NCBI RefSeq assembly: GCF_026011795.1
Contig: NZ_BRVS01000005.1
Location: 310,001-374,000, forward strand
Direction: 5' to 3'
DNA length: 64,000 bases
Source: Arthrobacter mangrovi
Lineage (GTDB): Bacteria; Actinomycetota; Actinomycetes; Actinomycetales; Micrococcaceae
Shown: one piece after another, positions 56,589 through 63,937 of the stretch
Layout of the letters: the number at the start of each line of letters is the position of its first letter
Numbering within the stretch: the first letter of the stretch is position 1
Notes under the pieces: model-generated
What the model was told of the DNA's origin: nothing
The model's database searches: none
Seen by the model: only the letters and a program-made list of their open reading frames with translations
Made by a program: the position numbers and the translations under genes

Positions 56589-57026
56589 TCAGTTTTTCTT
56601 GAGCTCCTCGGCGAGCATCACGATGATGCCGCTGGGCCCGCGGACGTAGGTGAGCTTGTAGATGTCCTCGTAGGTCGCCACGCCGCGAAGCGGACGGCAG
56701 CCGTGCCGGGCGGCGATCTCCAGGGCTTGGTCGATGTCGTCGACCGAGAACGCGACGCGGTGCATGCCGATCTCGTTGGGACGGGTGGGCTCCGTCTCGA
56801 TCGCTTCGGGGTGGATGTACTCGAAGAGTTCAAGGCGGCCGTGGCCGTCCGGCGTCTGGAGCGTCGCAATCTTCGCATGGTTCCCGTCGAGGCCGACGGC
56901 GGTGTCGGTCCACTCCCCGCTGACCGTGTCGCGGCCGACAACCGTGAGGCCGAGGTCCGTGAAAAAGGAAATCGTTGCTTCGAGGTCGCGGACGGCGATG
57001 CCGACGTTCTCAAGTTTGATGGCCAT
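56589..57026 (-). CDS. VOC family protein, methylmalonyl-CoA epimerase/lactoylglutathione lyase-like
   Basis: 145 residues. It has the single VOC repeat MAIKLENVGIAVRDLEATISF, LELFEYIHPEA, MHRVAFSVDDIDQALEIAARHGC and the end YVRGPSGIIVMLAEEL. The His and Glu metal ligands seem present. The function is unknown; it lies upstream of the M20 gene on the same strand. Confidence 0.82.
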   Translation of the reverse strand: MAIKLENVGIAVRDLEATISFFTDLGLTVVGRDTVSGEWTDTAVGLDGNHAKIATLQTPDGHGRLELFEYIHPEAIETEPTRPNEIGMHRVAFSVDDIDQALEIAARHGCRPLRGVATYEDIYKLTYVRGPSGIIVMLAEELKKN

Positions 57027-57157
57027 GCGTTGCAGGCTACCGAGCCGGGCCGTATTGCTCCAGAGCCAGGGCGCCCAAACCGTAAACTGTCGCGACCCCC
57101 CGACTCAGCCAATCGAAAACCCGGCCCTTGATTGGCCGGTCCCCGCATTTTGGGCCG

Positions 57158-57970
57158 TCAGCGGTGGACTGCCCGGTCGATCGCGCGGGCGAGATCCCGG
57201 TACAACGCGCCTGAAGGACGCGCGTTCAGCTGGGCACGGTCTTCTGCCACGGCGAGATGGTAATGCCCGGACTCGCCGGCATTGATGAACGTTTCCGGGT
57301 GGCCACTCTCGGGCTCCACCAGCAGCTGCCAGATGAACCAGGGCTGTCGCCACATGTTCACCAGCACCGGGTCGGCGCCCTCAGGCACCGGGACCGTCTC
57401 GCCACCGAATCGGCGGTTGACCGTCTGGAGGTCGATGGACAGCGGTTCGGACGCGAGGCTCCAGGCAGGGGCGATCCCTACCCAGGCCGCGATGGCCGGA
57501 TAGAGGTGGCCCAGGGCCAGGAAGTCCAACTGGTGTCCGGCCTGCGAATTGCCGGCAAGGAATCGGTCGTAGGACGGGCCCGCCAGGACCAGGCAACCCT
57601 CCGGGCCGAGCCACGCTTGGAAGACCGAGGCCCGGCCGCCGAACTGCGCTGCGATGCGCAGCGAGGCGACGGAATCCCGCCAAGGGCTGGTGACCAACCG
57701 GCCCTGTCCGGTCAGCTTGCCCTTGTCCGTCAGCAGACCTGCCGACACCAGCTGGTCCAGTTCGGCCGCTTTGCCGGCGATGCCGAAGCGCCCAAGCCTG
57801 CCGGACTCCGCGGCGGTCTGCAGCAACTGGAGACTGCCAGCGGTGAGCCAGGGCCCCTGGGAGACGTACGGCTGCCGGGCAGCGATGCCGGAGAGCTGCT
57901 CAAGCTGTTCGCCGGTGTGCACGGATGCGAAAGCCTCGGTCCGCGGCTCCTTGTGGGGAAACGCAGCCAT
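57158..57970 (-). CDS. EspG-like T7SS-associated protein of unknown function (copy 1)
   Basis: 270 residues, no signal or membrane helix. It is clearly paralogous to the protein at 60431-61276: both contain QGPWL or TGPWL near residue 40, an AAW-G-PAW segment in the middle, EGADP-L-MW-PWF-W further on, and a C-terminal INAG/VNAG-x-GHY motif. Size and position beside a WXG100-like gene suggest an EspG-type cytoplasmic chaperone, but I do not recognise the family with certainty. It is last in the five-gene operon and its ATG overlaps the preceding stop (TGATG). Confidence 0.7.
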   Translation of the reverse strand: MAAFPHKEPRTEAFASVHTGEQLEQLSGIAARQPYVSQGPWLTAGSLQLLQTAAESGRLGRFGIAGKAAELDQLVSAGLLTDKGKLTGQGRLVTSPWRDSVASLRIAAQFGGRASVFQAWLGPEGCLVLAGPSYDRFLAGNSQAGHQLDFLALGHLYPAIAAWVGIAPAWSLASEPLSIDLQTVNRRFGGETVPVPEGADPVLVNMWRQPWFIWQLLVEPESGHPETFINAGESGHYHLAVAEDRAQLNARPSGALYRDLARAIDRAVHR

Positions 57971-58434
57971 CAGCCGGCCCTCCGGAACTCGATCTTGGCG
58001 GCCAGGTAGCCGAACAGCTCGTCAAACGCCGTCAACTGGGTGGCCGCGCAGGTTGCCGTCACGTCCACGGCGCGGCCGTTCACGGCGAAGGTCCAGCGCT
58101 GGACATGCAGGACCTGGTTCCCCAGCTGGTGGGTGTACTCGATCTGCCGTCCGTTGCCGGCAGGGTGCGGCCAGATGTTGCAGGCGATCAGGTGTGCCCG
58201 GTCCAGCTCGGCGATGGCGGCGGCCATCGCGAAAGTGGACAGTTTGGCGATGGATCCATCGTACGGCTGGCTGGTCACCACGACGTTGGGCCGGAATGCG
58301 CCGTTCCCGGCCGGCGGGGCGAGCAGCACCAGATCGGTCCCTTCGGTGCGTTGCCGGGACCAGCCGGCCGGACAGGGGATCCGAATGTCGTTCGTGGTTT
58401 CGACCGGACAGTCCTCCGGGCCGGACGCTGTCAT
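57970..58434 (-). CDS. LpqN-like protein (copy 1)
   Basis: 154 residues. It contains IPCPAGWSR, then FRPNVVVTSQPYDG, the string EYTHQLGNQVLHVQRWTFAV and VDVTATCAATQLTAFDELF. These positions correspond to P-GW, FRPSLVIV, FTYRIGETTVLVRRW and LDVVASSTVGQ in the protein at 61273-61734, so the two are paralogues. They resemble the LpqN/LpqT-type fold but lack a lipoprotein signal. Its start overlaps the preceding gene by 4 bp (ATGA). Likely partner of the EspG-like protein encoded next. Confidence 0.68.
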   Translation of the reverse strand: MTASGPEDCPVETTNDIRIPCPAGWSRQRTEGTDLVLLAPPAGNGAFRPNVVVTSQPYDGSIAKLSTFAMAAAIAELDRAHLIACNIWPHPAGNGRQIEYTHQLGNQVLHVQRWTFAVNGRAVDVTATCAATQLTAFDELFGYLAAKIEFRRAG

Positions 58435-58799
58435 CGGCGTCCCTTCTGCTGCAGGCGCAGCGGTTCCTCGTGTTCGGCGGTGCGGACCCAGGCCGGGCGC
58501 ATGAAGCGCGGGAGCCAGACGATACTCAGCAGCGAAACCAGGATGCCGGCCAGGGCCGGAAGAAGTACCGCCGCCGTGACAGCATCGGGCGCTCCGGTCT
58601 CCGCCGCCCAGGCCGCCAGCGGGGCGAGCATGAATCCGATGCCGCCGTAGAGCAATCCGAGGCCCGGGTAGCTGCGGATCCCCGGGACCAGCCCCCCGTA
58701 GGCCAGCCAGCGCCGCCAGCGCCCGGAGTAGGCCCGCCACCCGGCAACCGCCATCGCCGCCCCGGCCGCGACGGCCGCTAGTCCCACAGAGAGTTCCAC
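58431..58799 (-). CDS. Three-helix membrane protein; immunity-protein candidate
   Basis: 122 residues from the GTG at 58799. Three hydrophobic helices lie at about 5-22, 45-66 and 72-96, followed by a short charged tail (EHEEPLRLQQKGRR). The gene start overlaps the 3' end of the glycine-zipper protein gene by 22 bp, and the two are thus expressed together. In T7SS glycine-zipper toxin systems such as Streptococcus TelE/TipE the immunity protein is a small multi-helix membrane protein, so this one is a natural candidate (inference). No family match is known to me. Confidence 0.65.
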   Translation of the reverse strand: MELSVGLAAVAAGAAMAVAGWRAYSGRWRRWLAYGGLVPGIRSYPGLGLLYGGIGFMLAPLAAWAAETGAPDAVTAAVLLPALAGILVSLLSIVWLPRFMRPAWVRTAEHEEPLRLQQKGRR

Positions 58800-59974
58800 G
58801 CGCTCTTCAATCCCTCGCCTACTTTTTCGCCCAATCCGCTGCCGATCGCACCGCCGGCAATACCGCCCACGATACCGCCGACGACGGCACCGACCGCAGT
58901 TCCGGGGCCGGGGAAGATGGACCCGATGGCTCCCCCGAGGATTGCGCCGCCCTTGGCGCCGGCCCAGGCTCCCGCCGCACCGCCGGCCAGCGACGTCCCT
59001 CCGACGATAACCACGTTCTCGGCCGCGCTGGCCGCCCGCTGGCCGTCCGTCCAATCAGGATGGTTGGCCAGATCCTCGTTGTACTGTGTCGAGCCTTGTT
59101 CCCAGATGGTCATGCCCGCATCCAGCACAAACAGGCCCCGGCCGGCGTTCTTGGCCCAGGCCGGCGGAGTAACCGCGTCCGGATCCAGTCGGAGTTCGGG
59201 ACGCGGCCGCGCATACGCGTCCACGTCGATCGGCGGCCGGCTCACGTCTACGGTCGAACCGAGGGGCGCGAGGAGGCCCGAAGAGGTCCGGACCCACTTC
59301 TGCCCGCTGGCGTCGATGAAGTCGTATGCCATGTCGTCCACGTGCAGCGGCCCCTCCAGCCGCAGCGGCGGACCGGGCTGCAGGTCGAAAACGCGCGGCT
59401 CGGTAACAACCTCCAGCGGCTTTCGCACATGGACCGGTGACTGGTGCACGTGCTCCAGGATGGTTTCGGCGATGTCTTTGTTGGCACCCAGCGCGTCAAC
59501 CCAGCCGGGCGTTTCGAGCTGGCCGGAGGCAGCGCCGATGGCGGCAATGCACCGGGCTTCGGCTTCCTCGTAGTCCTGCACGAGCCTGTCCACCCGGCCC
59601 TGCAGTTCGATGCCGGCCCGTACCTGTTCCGGTGTCTGCTCCACGCCGGTCGGGAGGCAGGAGCCGGCCTCGGCCAGGAGGTTCGCGTAGCGGGTCTTGA
59701 AGCCTGCCGATGCAGCCGCAAAGTCGGACAGCGCATCCCGCAGCAGGCCTGCCACCGTGCGGGCCTCGTCGCCGTAAGCCCGGACCTTGTCGAAGGCCCG
59801 GACGGCCTGATCCGCTTCGGGCGCGCGGTAGACCGCGCCCAGGCCGGACCACACCGCATGGCAGTTGTCCGCGATGCTGTTGGCCGCTGCGCCCGCGGTG
59901 GCAATGGCCTCGGCCTGGGTATCCAGTGCGTCCGGGTCGGCGAAGTCCGGGAGGGCGGCAAACGAGACGTTCAC
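58778..59974 (-). CDS. WxG-type T7SS effector candidate with C-terminal glycine zipper
   Basis: 398 residues, GTG start overlapping the WXG100-like stop (GTGA). Residues 1-150 are long amphipathic helices with a WSG turn at 42-44, like WXG100/LXG targeting domains. Residues about 180-300 form a variable beta-rich middle. Residues 325-382 are a glycine-zipper hydrophobic region with repeated GG-A-G-A and GGIVGGIAGGAIG motifs, as in pore-forming or membrane-inserting toxins. The end is basic/aromatic (LKSAWNSLWD). Likely exported by a T7SS and active on membranes; this is inferred from architecture only. Confidence 0.7.
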   Translation of the reverse strand: MNVSFAALPDFADPDALDTQAEAIATAGAAANSIADNCHAVWSGLGAVYRAPEADQAVRAFDKVRAYGDEARTVAGLLRDALSDFAAASAGFKTRYANLLAEAGSCLPTGVEQTPEQVRAGIELQGRVDRLVQDYEEAEARCIAAIGAASGQLETPGWVDALGANKDIAETILEHVHQSPVHVRKPLEVVTEPRVFDLQPGPPLRLEGPLHVDDMAYDFIDASGQKWVRTSSGLLAPLGSTVDVSRPPIDVDAYARPRPELRLDPDAVTPPAWAKNAGRGLFVLDAGMTIWEQGSTQYNEDLANHPDWTDGQRAASAAENVVIVGGTSLAGGAAGAWAGAKGGAILGGAIGSIFPGPGTAVGAVVGGIVGGIAGGAIGSGLGEKVGEGLKSAWNSLWD

Positions 59975-60291
59975 CCCTGCGGCACCTTGGACGCGCTCTC
60001 CTGCGCACGGGCAGCCATTTCCATGTCGCCGGCCTTGTACCAGTTGATGGCTTGGGCCGTGCCGTTGCATGCATTGGTGGCACGGACGGTCGCATTCGAC
60101 AGCAGCAACCCGAGGTAGTCGGAGTGCGCCGCTTCAAGCGCCGCTTTGATCCCTGTGCTCCCGCAGGCTCCACCCGCGGCTTCGACTGCGGCCAGCATGT
60201 CTTTCTCCACGTCGTGGAATTCCAGCATCTCCTCCGCTGTCTGCGCGACGATTCCGCTGGACGCTGCGACGTCGATATCCCAGGCCGCCAT
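59971..60291 (-). CDS. WXG100-like small T7SS substrate (possibly DUF6507)
   Basis: 106 residues from MAAWDIDVAASSG. Two long helices are separated by a Gly/Ser turn (EAAGGACGSTG, about 37-47). After the second helix lies NWYKAGD with Tyr85 and Asp89, a match to the T7SS export signal Yxxx[D/E]. The length of about 100 residues fits the WXG100 superfamily; the canonical WxG turn is not obvious. It is first in the five-gene operon and is translationally coupled to the effector candidate, its probable secretion partner. Confidence 0.7.
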   Translation of the reverse strand: MAAWDIDVAASSGIVAQTAEEMLEFHDVEKDMLAAVEAAGGACGSTGIKAALEAAHSDYLGLLLSNATVRATNACNGTAQAINWYKAGDMEMAARAQESASKVPQG

Positions 60292-60341
60292 TCCCACCAC
60301 TTTCTGTCCCTTGCGCGGATTTCTGCATCCCCGCCGGATCC

Positions 60342-60386
60342 ACTCTAGGACAAAGGTTTCAGTGGCCGCGATGGGGAGAACTCCCC
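60342..60386 (-). promoter_or_regulatory. Palindrome-containing promoter of the WXG100-effector operon
   Basis: GGGGAG-AA-CTCCCC at 60373-60386 lies 25 bp upstream of a minus-strand -10-like TAGAGT (60347-60342), which is 50 bp before the ATG at 60291. The spacing is the same as at the other T7SS-like promoter (61771-61819). Confidence 0.6.
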
Positions 60387-60430
60387 CTTCGGGGCCGCTG
60401 CCGCCTGCCCCTCGTTCCGGCCTCCAAAAG

Positions 60431-61276
60431 TCAGCCGCAGCCTTCCTGTAAGCGCGCATCTTCGACTGCGTCCCGCAGTGTGTGCCAGACGAGGGAGGAG
60501 GACTGCGGCGCGAGCTGCACGCCGCCGTCGTTGTTGAGCCCGAAGAGGTAATGGCCGGCCGGACCCGCGTTGACGAAACCTCGGCGGAAGCGGCCCGCGC
60601 CGACGGTGGCGACCCAGACAAACCACGGTTCGCCCCACATCCGGCGCAGCTGCGGGTCCGCTCCCTCGGGCGGCGGCGTCCGCCGGTCCAGGATGCGCCG
60701 TTCAAAGTGTTTCCGCTGCACCCTGCTGGCCGGGGCGGCTTCCGTCCATGCCGGACCGAGGCCTGCCCAGGCAGCCATGGTCGACGCCGTGTCCTCGACC
60801 CCGGCGACATCCAGCTGGACCATGCTGCCGCCGGCGCCCGACTCGTACCCGAGCAGCAGCGCCCGCGCCGAGGTTCCCGCCACCACGGCGGTCCAGCGGC
60901 GCCCGACCCACAGCTGCAGGCTCGTCCGCGTCCCTTGGTGCCAGCCGTCGATCCGGGCCGTTGTCTGCGCCGTCTGCACGGCGTACCGGAAGAACCGGGC
61001 GTCCGCGGTATAGACGCCGCGGGAGTCGGTGAGGCCCCAGCTGCCGAACTCGCGGGCGAGATGCGGCCGGCGGAGCGCGGCGGCCTTCCCGAAGCGGTGC
61101 TGCGCCGAGTTGGCCAGGACAGAGGCGGCCTCGGCGGACAGCCAGGGGCCGGTCGAGAAGTAGCCCTGCGCCTCGGCCAGGCCGGCCAGTTCCTCGGGCA
61201 TTCCCCCGGCCGGGTCCCCGCCGAACGGGACGGGTCCGCCTCCGGATCGGACTTCGGGCCGCAGCACGGTGCTCAT
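60431..61276 (-). CDS. EspG-like T7SS-associated protein of unknown function (copy 2)
   Basis: 281 residues from MSTVLRPEVRSGG. It is paralogous to the protein at 57158-57970, sharing the GPWL, AAW-G-GPAW, EGADP-L-MW-PWF-W and FVNAG-AGHY positions; outside these motifs similarity is low, so the duplication is old. No membrane helix or signal. Its start overlaps the LpqN-like gene stop (ATGA). The role as a chaperone for the exported protein is only a suggestion from size and context. Confidence 0.7.
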   Translation of the reverse strand: MSTVLRPEVRSGGGPVPFGGDPAGGMPEELAGLAEAQGYFSTGPWLSAEAASVLANSAQHRFGKAAALRRPHLAREFGSWGLTDSRGVYTADARFFRYAVQTAQTTARIDGWHQGTRTSLQLWVGRRWTAVVAGTSARALLLGYESGAGGSMVQLDVAGVEDTASTMAAWAGLGPAWTEAAPASRVQRKHFERRILDRRTPPPEGADPQLRRMWGEPWFVWVATVGAGRFRRGFVNAGPAGHYLFGLNNDGGVQLAPQSSSLVWHTLRDAVEDARLQEGCG

Positions 61277-61734
61277 GCGGCCGCCTCGTCCCACTGGAGC
61301 GAGGCCATCATCGCGTCGAAGGAGCCGCGCACCAGCGGCACCTGCCCCACCGTGCTGCTGGCGACGACGTCCAGGCAGCGTTGCTCCAGCTTCAGGATCC
61401 AGCGCCGGACCAGCACGGTGGTTTCGCCGATCCGGTAGGTGAACTCAAGCCGGCGGCCCGGGCGGCCGGCGTGTTCGAGCGGTTCGCTGGCGATCAGCAG
61501 CGGGTCCTCGTACTGCCGTTGCGCTTCCTGCGCGGCCCGCAGCGCGATGCGCGGAAGCGGCTCGTCGGAAAAGTAGCTGACAATGACCAGGCTCGGCCGA
61601 AAGGTCCAGGCCGGAAGGCCTGCGAGGGCGGCCACCAGCTCGGTGTGCTCCACCGGCACCCGTTCCCAGCCCTCCGGCGTTGCCACAGCGACGGCGAGCG
61701 GCGGATGGATCGTCCTTTTCACCCATCCCGCCAA
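61273..61734 (-). CDS. LpqN-like protein (copy 2)
   Basis: 153 residues from the TTG at 61734, which follows AAGGAG at 7 bases; a GTG at 61722 and a TTG at 61752 are alternatives. It has VATPEGWERVPVEHTE, FRPSLVIVSYFSDEPLPR, LEFTYRIGETTVLVRRW and CLDVVASSTVGQVPLV. It is paralogous to the protein at 57970-58434. It is first gene of a two-gene operon with the EspG-like copy 2. Confidence 0.65.
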   Translation of the reverse strand: MAGWVKRTIHPPLAVAVATPEGWERVPVEHTELVAALAGLPAWTFRPSLVIVSYFSDEPLPRIALRAAQEAQRQYEDPLLIASEPLEHAGRPGRRLEFTYRIGETTVLVRRWILKLEQRCLDVVASSTVGQVPLVRGSFDAMMASLQWDEAAA

Positions 61735-61770
61735 GCCCGCACTCCTTGTCAACGCCGTATCGCGCCTCCC

Positions 61771-61819
61771 AGCCTAGGCCCGGACCGGTCCGCGCCGCGA
61801 TGGGGAGGACTCCCCATCG
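61771..61819 (-). promoter_or_regulatory. Perfect 22-bp palindrome and -10 box of the LpqN/EspG-like copy 2 operon
   Basis: CGATGGGGAG-GA-CTCCCCATCG (61798-61819) has 10-bp perfect arms. A minus-strand TAGGCT (61776-61771) lies 25 bp from the inner GGGGAG-NN-CTCCCC core, and the gene starts about 37 bp after it. The core is shared with promoters at 60373 and 39392. The palindrome would sit around -45, suggesting an activator site (inference). Confidence 0.65.
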
Positions 61820-61844
61820 CACCTCGTGCCGGGGCAGCGGCAGG

Positions 61845-62414
61845 TCAGAACGGGCCGTGCGACGCCCAGCGCGGTCCGTACGCGGCGATGCTGATCAGCC
61901 GGTCCTCCGTTTCATCCGGCTCATCGAAGTCAAGGACGACGGCGGCGCTACCGCCGCCGTCGCCCGCGCCGGAAGGGCCTGCGGCCGGCCCGGTTCCGGT
62001 GGAGCGGTGCAGGCTGATGTCGAGCCAGCTGTCGGCCAGATGCTCCACGCGGCCGCGGCCCCACTCGACGACCGTGACGGAGCTGTCCAGGGTGTTCTCC
62101 AGGTCGATGTCGTCGATCTCCGCGTCCGACTGCAGCCGGTAGGCGTCCACATGCACCAAGTCGGGCCCTTCGCCCAGGGACGGATGCTCCCGCACCAGCA
62201 CGAAAGTCGGCGAGATGATTCCCGGGCGCACGCCGAGGCCTTCGCCCAGGCCCTGCGTGAACGTCGTTTTGCCGGCGCCCAGCTCGCCGGTGAGGACCAG
62301 CAGGTCACCGGCCCGAAGCTGCGCACCTATCCGCTTGGCCAGCGCCTGCGTTTCGGCGGCACCGGCCACCGGATACTCGGCGCTCCAGGCGGGTCCGGCC
62401 GCCGGGGTGCTCAT
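61845..62414 (-). CDS. tsaE: tRNA t6A biosynthesis ATPase TsaE
   Basis: 189 residues. It has Walker A LTGELGAGKTTFTQGLGEGL, ISPTFVLVREH, VHVDAYRLQSDAEIDDIDL and VVEWGRGRVEHL, the whole TsaE pattern. It resets the TsaBD complex with ATP. Its start overlaps the alr stop (ATGA). A C-terminal extension of about 40 residues is longer than in E. coli TsaE and poorly conserved. Confidence 0.93.
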   Translation of the reverse strand: MSTPAAGPAWSAEYPVAGAAETQALAKRIGAQLRAGDLLVLTGELGAGKTTFTQGLGEGLGVRPGIISPTFVLVREHPSLGEGPDLVHVDAYRLQSDAEIDDIDLENTLDSSVTVVEWGRGRVEHLADSWLDISLHRSTGTGPAAGPSGAGDGGGSAAVVLDFDEPDETEDRLISIAAYGPRWASHGPF

Positions 62415-63595
62415 TCCGCGCTCCCGGCGGGCGCACCGCCGTCGTCAACGGGTGTCTGGCCGAGGTAGACCCGGGGCACCCGGGGACTGATCCGGGTGAC
62501 GATCTCGTAGTTGATGGTGCCGGACGCCGCCGCCCAGTCCGCAGCCCCCGGAACGTCTTCGCCCGCGCCGAACAGGATGACTTCCTCGCCGACAAGGTCG
62601 GGCGCCTCGGCGGTCCGCAGGTCCACCACGAACTGGTCCATCGCCACCCGGCCGACGACGTCGTAGCGCTTGCCCCCGATGGCCACCTGGGCGCCGCTGG
62701 CGTTGCGCGGAATGCCGTCCCCGTAGCCCATCGGCACGAGTACCAGCGTGCTGGGCCCCTCCGTCCGGTAGCGCAGCCCGTAGGACACACCCTGGCCCTC
62801 CGGCACGCGCTTGCAGTTCGCCACCTTGGCGCGCAGCGTCATCGCGGGCCGAAGCTTGAGGTCTTCGGGGCGCTCGTTTTCGAACGGGGAAAGGCCGTAG
62901 GTGCCAAGACCCACGCGCACCATGTCGAAATGGGCGTCGGGACGGCTCAGGGTGCCCGGCGTGTTGGCCAGATGGCGGACTTCGAGGTCCATCCCGGCGT
63001 CCTCGGCGACGGCCACGGCTTCGCGGAAGCGGTCGATCTGCTCGTCCGTTTCCGGCCGGTGCGGCTCGTCCGCCACGGCGAGGTGGGAGAACACGCCAAC
63101 CACGCGCAGCAGCCCCTCTTCCTGGAAGGCGGACGCCTGGCCGATCAGCTCCTCCCAGCGATCCGGCGGGCAGCCGTTGCGTCCGAGGCCGGTGTCGATC
63201 TTCAGCTGCACGCGGGCAGGCCGCTGGACTTCCTTGGCAGCGGCAGCCACGTGTTCGAGTTCCCAGCCGGAGATGCCGATGTCGATGCTGGCCGTGATGG
63301 CGGCGGCGAAATCGCTGTCCGGAGTGTGCAGCCAGGCCAGGACGGGAGCCTCGATGCCGGCCGCCCGCAGGGCCAGGGCCTCGGTGATATGGGCGACGCC
63401 CAGCCAGGAGGCTCCGGCTTCGAGGGCCGCGCGTGCCACCGGAAGCGCTCCGTGCCCGTAGCCGTCCGCCTTGACCACCGCCATCACGCGGGCGGGCTCG
63501 GCCACTTGCAGGAACTGCCGGATGTTGTCCCGGATGGCCTCCAGATCAATGACGGCCTGGCGGTCAAAACTCTCGGATGCTGCTGAATTCACCAC
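62411..63595 (-). CDS. alr: Alanine racemase
   Basis: 394 residues; two adjacent GTG codons at 63595 and 63592 are possible starts. The fold type III PLP motif VVKADGYGHGALPVARAAL carries the PLP lysine; KIDTGLGRNGC follows. The C-terminal beta domain starts RAKVANCKRVPEGQGVSYGL with the second active-site Tyr. It makes D-alanine for peptidoglycan. It is coupled to tsaE as in many actinobacteria. Confidence 0.95.
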   Translation of the reverse strand: MVNSAASESFDRQAVIDLEAIRDNIRQFLQVAEPARVMAVVKADGYGHGALPVARAALEAGASWLGVAHITEALALRAAGIEAPVLAWLHTPDSDFAAAITASIDIGISGWELEHVAAAAKEVQRPARVQLKIDTGLGRNGCPPDRWEELIGQASAFQEEGLLRVVGVFSHLAVADEPHRPETDEQIDRFREAVAVAEDAGMDLEVRHLANTPGTLSRPDAHFDMVRVGLGTYGLSPFENERPEDLKLRPAMTLRAKVANCKRVPEGQGVSYGLRYRTEGPSTLVLVPMGYGDGIPRNASGAQVAIGGKRYDVVGRVAMDQFVVDLRTAEAPDLVGEEVILFGAGEDVPGAADWAAASGTINYEIVTRISPRVPRVYLGQTPVDDGGAPAGSAE

Positions 63596-63718
63596 TCCAT
63601 TCTTCCACTTGGCGCCCGCGGCTCCGTCCAGCCCGTCCGGCGATTGTGCAGAACCCGCACCAAAGCGGCCTTTGCGGAGGCGACAGCCACGGAAGCTTCT
63701 GTGGAAGCGTCCGGGGAA

Positions 63719-63937
63719 TCAGAGCGGACCCAGGTCCCCGAGCACCCGGCGGATGGCCAATTCGTGCGCCACGGCGTTGAAGCGGTAGAGCGTTTCTCCG
63801 TGCGCGGCCAGATAGGCGTTGCACTCCCGGAACAGTTCCTCGTTCACCCTTGCCTCAAGCTGCTCCAGCTCGGCGCGGGTCAGGGTAGACAGATCCCGCG
63901 GAAAGTCGTCCGACGGCCTCAGTGCGGAGAACGGCAT
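63719..63937 (-). CDS. Small conserved-type hypothetical protein
   Basis: 72 residues, predominantly alpha-helical (LSTLTRAELEQLEARVNEEL, FRECNAYLAAHGETLYRF), with no signal, metal site or membrane helix. It lies upstream of alr on the same strand with a 123-bp gap. No family recognised; real coding is suggested by composition and codon pattern only. Confidence 0.55.
   Translation of the reverse strand: MPFSALRPSDDFPRDLSTLTRAELEQLEARVNEELFRECNAYLAAHGETLYRFNAVAHELAIRRVLGDLGPL

Noticed and set aside
48600-61850. Integrative element or prophage between tsaE and tsaB
   Set aside because: No integrase, transposase, tRNA attachment site or direct repeats at the borders were seen. An old insertion is possible but not shown.
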